In this document: piece after piece, positions 57,075 to 64,000 of the stretch
How the letters are laid out: each line of letters begins with the position of its first letter
Position numbering within the stretch: the stretch's first letter is position 1
Source: Orientallactaga sibirica
Taxonomy: Eukaryota; Chordata; Mammalia; Rodentia; Dipodidae
NCBI GenBank assembly: GCA_036365145.1
Contig: JAEOAD010002231.1
Span: forward strand, 3,761,501-3,825,500
Direction of reading: 5' to 3'
DNA length: 64,000 bases
The notes under the pieces: model-generated
The model's input: only the letters and a program-made list of their open reading frames with translations
Told to the model about the DNA's origin: nothing
Databases searched by the model: none
Translations under genes and position numbers: made by a program

Positions 57075-57322
57075 ATTTTTATTGTTATTTTTTTTTACTT
57101 GAGAGAGAGAGAGGAATAGGCAGAGAGATAATGGGCACACTAGGGCCTTTTCAGCAGCTGTGAACGAACTCCAGACACATGCGCCTCCTTGTGCGCATGT
57201 GTGACATTGCGCACTTGGCGTCACTTTTGCGTCTGGCTAAACGTGGGACCTGGAGATTTGAACAAGAGTTCTTAGGCTTCGCAGGCAGATGCCTTACCTG
57301 CTAAGCCATCTCTCCAGCCCTG
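57075..57322 (-). mobile_element. B2-like SINE, long form, core decayed
   Basis: T-rich tail, GA run, 'aaacgtgggacctggagatttgaac' and an end 'gctaagccatctctccagccc'. The CTCF-like core is reduced to 'gcctccttgtgcg'. Confidence 0.9.
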
Positions 57323-57599
57323 TACTTAAATTTTTTAATAGATAGAATGTACAAGATAAACAGATATCTACTAAACTTCAGATTTATTACTTCTATCTTC
57401 CTAGTTTCTTTTAACATATCGATTATAAATTAGTTAAAATTCTTCTATAGACACAGTTAAGGTGCATCTCTGTCCCTAGCTATGTGAAAATCTGTGTAAG
57501 ACGGACTTGGTAGTTATACAGTCTGTCTTATTGCTCATTAATGTTTAGTTTATTCTGTTGTTACTTTCATGATCATTCCTCACTGAGTCTTTTTTGTAG

Positions 57600-57787
57600 A
57601 TGAAATTAGAAGTCACTGAAGGAGTTGATATTCCAAAGAAACCTAGATTGGAGAAACCTGAGACACGATCCTCTCCTATTACTGTCCAAACCAGCAAGGA
57701 TTTAGCTATGGCTGACCTTTCCAGTTTTGAAGAGACAAGTGCTGATGATTTTGCCATGGAGATGGGATTGGCCTGTGTTGTTTGTAG
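57600..57787 (+). CDS. INTS12: INTS12 third coding exon
   Basis: The acceptor 'tcttttttgtag' precedes ATGAAATTAGAAGTC. The exon codes [20 protein letters not shown] to MGLACVVC plus two bases of Arg166, 188 nt, with a GTAAGC donor. The first half is a charged linker with a basic PKKPRLEK patch, a possible nuclear-localisation segment. The acidic [18 protein letters not shown] precedes the PHD finger. C162 and C165 are the first zinc-ligand pair. The initial ATG of this exon is internal; the true start is at 51915. Confidence 0.97.
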
Positions 57788-57957
57788 GTAAGCTGTATTC
57801 TTATATTTCTGTAAAAGGAACAAATAGTCCCCTCCTACTACTTACACCTTCTTGCCAAAAAAAAAAAAAAAAAAAAAAAGATGTTTTCTAGTTTTCTGGT
57901 TAAAAATAGCTTTGTTTTTTCCTGAATAGTTGATAGGACTTAAAAAAATAACATGAA

Positions 57958-58107
57958 ACCAGGTGTGGTCATGCACGCCTTTAATCCCAGCACTAGGAAG
58001 GCAGAGGTAGGAGGATCACCATGAGTTCAACGCCAGCCTGGGACTACAGAGTAAGTTCTAGGTCAGCCTGGGCTGGAGTGATACACGGCCTCAAAAAAGT
58101 AAAATAA
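57958..58107 (+). mobile_element. B1-like SINE (first of three)
   Basis: 'accaggtgtggtcatgcacgcc' runs to 'gggctggagtgatacacggcctc' and an A tail. Confidence 0.9.
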
Positions 58108-58111
58108 AATG

Positions 58112-58290
58112 TAGCCGGGTGTGGTGGCGCATGCCTTTAATCCCAGCATTCAGGAGGCAGAGGTAGGAGGATTGCTGTGAGTTCTAGGCCACCCTGAGTA
58201 TACAGAGTGAATTCCAGGTCAGCCTGTGCTAGAGCGAGACCTTACCTCAAAAAACCAAATAAATAAAAACAATAAATAAATAAAATGAGA
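58112..58290 (+). mobile_element. B1-like SINE (second of three)
   Basis: 'agccgggtgtggtggcgcatgcc' runs to 'gctagagcgagaccttacctc', with an aaataaataaa-rich tail. Confidence 0.93.
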
Positions 58291-58345
58291 GTTGGATAAT
58301 AATTTTTAAAAGAGAGAAAAAAATCTTTCTTCCTTTAAAACAAAA

Positions 58346-58500
58346 TGAGAATTGGGCATAGTAGTTCATGGCTATAATCCCACACTGGGGAGGCCAAGGT
58401 AGGGGATTGTGAGCGGTGACGGTAGCCTGTGCTACTTAGTGAGTTCCAGATCAACCTGAGCTAGAATGAGACCCTGCCTCAAAAGTGAAAATAAATAAAA
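58346..58500 (+). mobile_element. Diverged B1-like SINE (third of three)
   Basis: 'ttgggcatagtagttcatggctataatccc' runs to 'gagctagaatgagaccctgcctc'. Confidence 0.85.
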
Positions 58501-58502
58501 GG

Positions 58503-58810
58503 AGAGGCTGGAGAAATGGCTCAGTGGATAAAACAATTGACACACAAATGTGAGGACCTGAGTTCAGACCCCCAACCTCCAGCCTCCCATATAAATGCCT
58601 TGCTAGCTAGCATGGTGGCTCACCTATAATCCCAGCACTTGGGAGGTAGAGACAGGATTGGCAAGGCAAACTAACTAACTAGACTAGCTTAATAAGTGCA
58701 CTGTAGGATCAAGTGAAAGACTGCTCAATGAATAAGGTAACGAGCATTCAAGAAAAACACTGTAACACCTCTGGCCTCCACATACATACACATGCACAAA
58801 AAAACATGGT
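58503..58810 (+). mobile_element. B4/RSINE1-like SINE
   Basis: A tRNA-like head 'aggctggagaaatggctcagtgg' is followed by a B1-like middle 'agcatggtggctcacctataatccc' and 'acctctggcctccacatacatac'. Confidence 0.75.
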
Positions 58811-59474
58811 ATTATGTCATTTTCTAAAAACACCACTAAATCCTTTCCTAAGAATAGTGGAAATAATGGAATACAGTTATTCTGAGTGGTAAACTGGAAT
58901 GCATAATTATAAAAGCATAATTTTGCTTAGAAAACACTTTTTTTTCCTAGAAGTTACTAGATTTTGGAGTGTTCATGTCCAGAGCTAATTTTTGATTGAT
59001 GGTTTTCATTGCCTAACACAATAAAAGTGATTAGCATGTTTGTTGCTATTTTCTTAATATGAATGTTAGATTCTGGTAATACTGTAACTGAGTAAACAGC
59101 TCTAAGCCTTTGTAAGCCTCACGTCCAATGAGTTGATGGGCTTCGGAATAGGATCATTTATTACAGTCTCATTGTTTTCACATATTTGTATATTTCAGCC
59201 TTCATTTACTATGAAATTTGGCATTTTATAAATAAATAATGAATGGGGCAAGAACTAGTAACTTAACCATCAGGAAACAGTATACTACTCTAAGCTTGTG
59301 GTGATTTTTTTTTTTTTTGCATTATTGGAACTTAGACTTTGGTACACAAACTACTATGTTCTATTCAGTTATTAGACAGTTATCAAATACCTATCTGTAC
59401 AGTCATAAGCTAAGTACTAGCAATAATTAGGTTCAGTTCTCATCTCTAGGTAAATTTTTGTGTTTAGCTGATCC

Positions 59475-59595
59475 GATCTCATTCTATAGTTTAGACTGGC
59501 TGGAACTCAATAAGTAGCCCTAATGTATGGTGCTCCTCCTATGTCAGCCTCCTACATGCTGAGATTATGAGTGTGAGCCACCATGCCCAGCTGAG
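59475..59595 (-). mobile_element. Old B1-like relic
   Basis: 'atctcattctatagtttagactggctggaac' and '...gctgagattatgagtgtgagccaccatgcccagc'. Confidence 0.65.
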
Positions 59596-59798
59596 GTAAC
59601 ACATTAATGATAAAGATAGAACAACAGAATGCCAAACATAACACTAAACAGAAGCTAATAGAGATACTAAGAAAATATTATGAAATTATTGTAGGACTGT
59701 TCACCCAGTCTACTATCTTCTAGGGAAAAAAATTACAATGAGAAATGACTAAGAAAGTATAACCAAACTTAATTGGGCACTTTATGTATTTATTTTTG

Positions 59799-59998
59799 TT
59801 AAGATTTTATTTTTATTTATTTGAGACAGAAAGAGGGAAAGACAGAGAGGGAGAGTGAGAATGGGCATGCTAGGGCCTCTAGCCACTGCAAACAAACTCC
59901 AGATGTGTGCACTTTACGTGGGACCTGGAGAATCGAACCAGGGTCCTTAGGCTTCGCAGGCATGTGCCTTAACTACTAAGCCATCTCTCCAGCCCTTT
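59799..59998 (-). mobile_element. B2-like SINE
   Basis: Reverse copy ending 'ctaagccatctctccagcccttt'. TSD gtatttatttttg lies at 59786-59798 and 59999-60011. Confidence 0.94.
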
Positions 59999-60168
59999 GT
60001 ATTTATTTTTGACTGGGCATAACCTTCAAAAGAAATGAAGATTTGTGTAAGCCATGTGCTGTTGTTGTTATTTTTCAGATTCTTGGTAATTACCAGAGCA
60101 ATCCAGAAATAACTGTATATTGTATAGTCAAGAAACTATAATAATTAATGCTATATATATTTTTTTAG

Positions 60169-60328
60169 ACAAATGACAGTGGCTTCTGGTAATCAATTAG
60201 TAGAATGTCAGGAGTGCCATAATCTCTACCACCAAGAATGCCATAAACCCCAAGTGACAGACAAGGAAGTGAATGATCCTCGCCTAGTGTGGTATTGTGC
60301 CCGATGTACCAGACAAATGAAAAGAATG
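60169..60328 (+). CDS. INTS12: INTS12 fourth coding exon (bulk of the PHD finger)
   Basis: The acceptor 'tatttttttag' is followed by A-CAA-ATG-ACA, completing Arg166 and coding [20 protein letters not shown] onward to CTRQMKRM (to residue 219), then a GTATGA donor, phase 0. With the previous exon it completes a C4HC3 PHD zinc finger: C162, C165, C179, C182, H187, C190, C209, C212, with the typical aromatic W207 two residues before C209. All ligands are intact. PHD fingers usually read histone H3 tails; the INTS12 ligand is not something the sequence shows. Confidence 0.97.
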
Positions 60329-62739
60329 GTATGAATCATGCTCTTTCTATTTTTAAACCAATTTCTGATGCTTTATACGGACATTTAAAATACCAAAAAA
60401 GAATTTGAGCTTATTTTATATTTATATGTATATGTACATTTGTGTTACTGTGGAAAGACCTAACTATGCATTTTCCTATACTCACCTTTTAGCTTACTTT
60501 AGTATGTTTACACAGGATTGAAAACCTACAAAATAGTTCCTAGCACATCTGACATTGTATTACAACATTGTAGACTGTTGTAAAACACTGTTGAAAGTGG
60601 TGAGATACAAAGCCCTGGTCTGTGTTGAGTCTGTTAAGAAAACATAGAAAATACCTGTTCCTGGGTGAATTTAAACCATATTGTAAATGTACAGAGGCTT
60701 TCTCATTATCTTGAATGGGTATTTATTTCTTCCTTTCAAGGCACTATCTCCTCATGTAATCTTCATTAACTAATTGGTTGTATTCAGTAATTTACTAACT
60801 CTTAATAATTTAAAAGTAGATAAATTAATTTTATTTCATAATTTTCCTTTTAAGAAAATCAAGAAATTGCTATCTATGTCAATGATTTATTTTTCTTTTT
60901 CCTCAGTCTGTCTTCTTAAATTAAAAAATCTTGGTAAAAGAGTTTTCTTGTTTGTTAATCAAGTGAATTTCTATACAAGTTTGACCACATATATCTTTTT
61001 AATATCTAAAGTTCTTTCTCAGCTAAAAGTAAAATTCAAGATATCCATTTGTTTTTAATCAGCTAAAACAGAAATAGGAAAAGTTTTGATTCCTGTGAGA
61101 AGTAGTAAGTTTATCAGTATATTTACCTTTTGTGTGTCACAGGAAATATCTCTGTATAATTTTATTTAGTTTTTTATTTAAATTAGCCCTTCAAGACTAC
61201 AGCTAGACTTTTATTACAAGAATGCAATGTAGTAAATTCCAGAGCATTGACAAGCTACTAAGAATTGATCATTTTCAAAAGAAATAACTTGTAAATATCT
61301 TCTATCTTTTAATATATCTCCAAAAATTTCAGAATTACTACATCACTGTCATTGTCTTGATAGCTAAAGTAATCACTATTCTCCTCAAGTTTTTTCTCTC
61401 CCATTTTTTAAAAGTAGTTTACATCAAATCTATGTTCATAGTTCTAAAACCTCTTTCTGGGTAAGCTTCTATAACTAATTGAATTTCCTACTGGTCTATT
61501 TAAGTAAGTATCCATAAAATTGTCTTCTCCAGTTGTCTTCCCACAATTGCCTGAGCTAGGAAATGTTTTTGTTGCATTTCTTAATTTTATATATATTTGT
61601 TTGCTAAATTTATTATTTCTACCTCATATATGTCTCACATCTGTTCATTTTAGTCTTACTCCACTGTTCCACAGATCTGTCATAATAGCTCTATCAGAGG
61701 TCTTTTTGTTTACCTTCAATCTTCTTTGCTTGCTGTAATTACAGTATTCAGAATTATTCATCTAAAGATACTGATTTCAACTTTATCTGCTTAAATATTT
61801 GCAATAGTTCTCAATTGCATACATAATGAGGTCATGGTGTATATAACTAGGTGCAGGTCACATCAAGGTCCACATGAGGTCTCTGTTTTTGCCCTATAGT
61901 TACCTTTGAAGCTGTCTTTTCTACCACTTAACCAAACCTCTGCACACCTCAGCCATGCCAGACTGACTATTAGTGTAGCATTTCCTGGTTATATGAACTT
62001 TAGAATTCCATAACTGTGCTTCTGTTTATACTTTTAATCTGCACATTGTTTGTTTATCAACTTGGTCTCATTCATTTGTATAGTATCCCAACACATGTCA
62101 ATACAGGATACATTCTACATTGTGTTGTACTATTATAAGATGAGTAATATGGATGGAATGCAGATTACTGCCAGAAATCAGAAGTCAGTCTAGTTCAAGA
62201 GACTTCTGAATGGAAATCTGTAATTATTGTTAGACTATTTCTAGAGTACACCAAGAGTAGATGGGTGAAAATGTCAAAAGTCATTATGTTAAGAGAGCCT
62301 AAAATACAATATTCAGTAAAAAGAAAGTTTAATGAAAGAAAAGAATGTGGAAACAATGGGCATACAACTTTTGTCATTGCTTTTAGTGAGCTGCTCATAT
62401 GTGCATTAGTTATTGCTTCATGTTCTCACAAAGATAAATGCTCGTACAACTCAACTTGAGGCAGGTTCTGCAATGTTCATTGGTGTAGGAAGACTTAGTT
62501 AAGGTTGTTATGATTGTGTATGGCAGCAGCTGTCATTCTTTGGTTCTGTTATTTTTTTTCTCTATCCACTGAAAAATTTTTCCTCAGCCCAAGGTAAGAC
62601 AGTCTTAACCCTATTGCAGTGGTTCTCATTCTGAGGTAGTAATGTACCTTGGTAGACTTAGAAATATGTAGAATTGTCATTTTTTAAAATTGCACACTTG
62701 CTGGTATATTGTAGAGATTTTATGCATTCTGAGAAGCTG

Positions 62740-62937
62740 TTTGTTTTTGTTTGTTTGTTTGTTTGTTTGTTTGTTTGTTTTGAGGGGGGCAATGGGCATG
62801 CCAGGGCCTCTAGCCACTACAAATGAACTCCAGATTCATGTGCCACCTTGTGCGTCTCTCTGGCTTTATGTGAATACTGTGGAATTGAACTGAGGTCCTT
62901 AGGCTTTGCAGACAAATGCTTTAACCACTGAGTCATT
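62740..62937 (-). mobile_element. B2-like SINE with (TTTG)n tail
   Basis: The tail is a run of gttt units. The body 'aatgggcatgccagggcctctagccac' ends near 'ttaaccactgagtcat', where the final 'ctctccagcc' is lost. Confidence 0.85.
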
Positions 62938-62967
62938 TTTTTCCTTTACAGTTAATTAATCTTTGGT

Positions 62968-63180
62968 TTTAAAAAAAATTTTATTTTTATTTATTTATTT
63001 GAGAAAGAGGAATAGGCAGAGAGAAAGAGAGATAATGGGTGTACCACAGCTTCCACACTGCAAATGAACTCCAGATGCATGCACCACCTGCATCTGGCTT
63101 ACATGGGTCCTGGAGAAACAAACCAAGGTCCTTTGGCTTTGCAGGCAAGCGCCTTAACCGCTAAGCCATCTCTCCAGCCC
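62968..63180 (-). mobile_element. B2-like SINE
   Basis: TTTAT tail and GA run, ending 'ccgctaagccatctctccagccc'. 'aatctttg' occurs on both sides. Confidence 0.92.
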
Positions 63181-63379
63181 TAAATCTTTGTTTTGTTTTG
63201 TTTTTGTTTTTGGTTTTGTTTTTGGTTTTGTTTTGGCTTTTTTTTCTTTCTTTCTTTTTTTATTATTATTATTTTTTTTTTTGCAGTGCTAGAAATCAAA
63301 CCTTGTTCATGCTAGGTAATAGTAATTATTATTGATACTACTCAGCACTCGACATAAACAAGATCTCATATTAGCTAAA

Positions 63380-63565
63380 ATCTTACATAATCTTAATCCA
63401 TATTTGAAACCAATGGTGCTGCTGTCATTTTGCATATTAAAAGAATGAGACTTAGTTAATTGCATGTTTTACCTTAGGTAATATTGCTGGGGAAGTAATG
63501 AACTGGATTTCAATCCTAACTCTGATACTAAAACCTGTACCTTCAAATACTGCTCCATAATTCAT
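63380..63565 (-). mobile_element. MIR SINE relic
   Basis: 'atcttacataatcttaatcc', 'gctgtcattttgcatattaaaagaatgagacttag' and '...gaactggatttcaatcctaactctgatac' follow a reverse MIR. Confidence 0.65.
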
Positions 63566-63907
63566 ATATAACTTGGATGAATTATATGTAAAACACTGAA
63601 AAGAAAAGTGAATAGTTTACAAAAGAATTATTAGCATGTTCAATTATAAAGTAAATAAAAAACCAATTATTGGTCAAAATAAAACTGCTTAGAAAGAAAA
63701 AATGGATGAAATTTTTATGACAGAAATTTGGATTTGTGGGTTTTTCTCTAAGGATTTAGTTCAGTAGTTGTACACTATGGAAAAACTTCAAAATGCTTAT
63801 AATTTGACATAAAGTTGTTTTTTAACTCATTCTAAATAACTCAAAAATTTATACCTGAACCCCAAGAAGAAAACCTCTAAATCTTTAAGAAATAAATGTG
63901 AGTACTG

Positions 63908-64000
63908 AGCTGGAGAGATGGCTTAGCAGTTAAGGCATTTGCCTGCAAAGCCAAAGGATCCTGGTTCAACTCTCCAGGACCCATAAGCCAGATGCATGTG
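63908..64000 (+). mobile_element. B2-like SINE, cut by the window edge
   Basis: 'gagctggagagatggcttagcagttaagg' up to 'aagccagatgcatgtg' at the last base. Confidence 0.93.

Larger units (their letters stand above)
55037..57599 (+). other. INTS12: INTS12 intron 3
   Basis: A 2.6-kb intron composed mainly of an L1M relic, a rodent L1 fragment and one long-form SINE. 55040-55540 is AT-rich and unassigned. Confidence 0.9.
57788..60168 (+). other. INTS12: INTS12 intron 4 (inside the PHD finger)
   Basis: A phase-2 intron within the codon for Arg166, between the first and second zinc-ligand pairs. It holds a poly-A run near 57857, three B1 copies in a row, a B4-like SINE, an old B1 and a B2-like SINE. 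58810-59470 has no recognised element. Confidence 0.92.
46585..64000 (+). other. INTS12: INTS12 gene, 5' part (open at right edge)
   Basis: Gene-level entry. INTS12 encodes subunit 12 of the nuclear Integrator complex, which binds RNA polymerase II, processes snRNA 3' ends and attenuates paused transcription. Four coding exons give residues 1-219 in one frame: 52, 51 and 62 codons plus 2 nt, then 1 nt plus 53 codons. The N-terminal helical segment that contacts the complex (in other species the first residues bind INTS1) and the PHD finger are both complete. The Ser/Thr-rich C-terminal half is not in the window; the family is about 460 residues. It shares its promoter with GSTCD. Confidence 0.94.
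60329..64000 (+). other. INTS12: INTS12 intron 5, incomplete
   Basis: The next exon, expected to code a Lys/Pro-rich then Ser/Thr-rich C-terminus, was looked for and not found before the window ends. 60330-62740 is AT-rich sequence with no recognised element; 62745 onward holds SINEs and a MIR. Confidence 0.88.

Noticed and set aside
57600..57602. ATG at the start of the third INTS12 coding exon as a translation start
   Set aside because: The upstream exons join in frame and provide the conserved N-terminus with a strong-context ATG at 51915.

Overview
This is a window of mammalian nuclear DNA from a rodent. The evidence is split genes with GT-AG introns, a CpG-island promoter, and very dense rodent-type SINEs (B1-like 7SL-derived, B4/RSINE1-like, and a tRNA/B2-like family starting 'ggctggagagatggcttag'). 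Rodent-type L1 3' ends, MaLR-type LTRs and older MIR/L2/MLT1 relics are also present. The particular B2-like family and its (AAAT)n tails resemble those I remember from jerboa (Jaculus), but the species is an inference. It is not bacterial: no operons, CRISPR arrays, phage or integrons are present.

Two protein-coding genes lie head to head around one CpG island at about 46.2-46.75 kb. GSTCD (glutathione S-transferase C-terminal domain containing) runs leftward on the minus strand. Its non-coding exon 1 ends at a donor at 46267. Four coding exons lie at 40266-39847, 39367-38906, 20852-20601 and 18727-18634. Together they give the first 409 codons plus one base in an unbroken frame. The 3' part, including the methyltransferase-like half, lies beyond the left edge. 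INTS12 (Integrator complex subunit 12) runs rightward on the plus strand. Its non-coding exon 1 ends at 46702. Coding exons lie at 51915-52070, 54884-55036, 57600-57787 and 60169-60328. They encode the first 219 residues, including a complete C4HC3 PHD finger. The C-terminal exon(s) lie beyond the right edge.

All other sequence is intron, and most of it is transposon. 1-18.6 kb is GSTCD intron with MLT1/MaLR LTRs, L1M relics and many SINEs. 20.9-38.9 kb is a large GSTCD intron built largely from L1 sequence. It contains a degenerate L1 body at about 26.7-33.6 kb that was split by a reverse-strand MaLR-like provirus with both LTRs, itself hit by a B1. It also holds several rodent L1 3' ends. 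40.3-46.2 kb (GSTCD intron 1) and the INTS12 introns hold L2, MIR, L1M and SINE copies. I recognised no tRNA, rRNA, snoRNA or miRNA gene.

I found no new biological system. The observations most worth a second look are: a long form of the B2-like SINE carrying a near-consensus CTCF core; a perfect 47-bp inverted repeat 1.2 kb apart, probably an inversion footprint; the L1/MaLR/B1 nesting; and successive B1 insertions at one target site. SINE boundaries are read by eye and are usually good to about 10 bp, better where a target-site duplication (TSD) is given.
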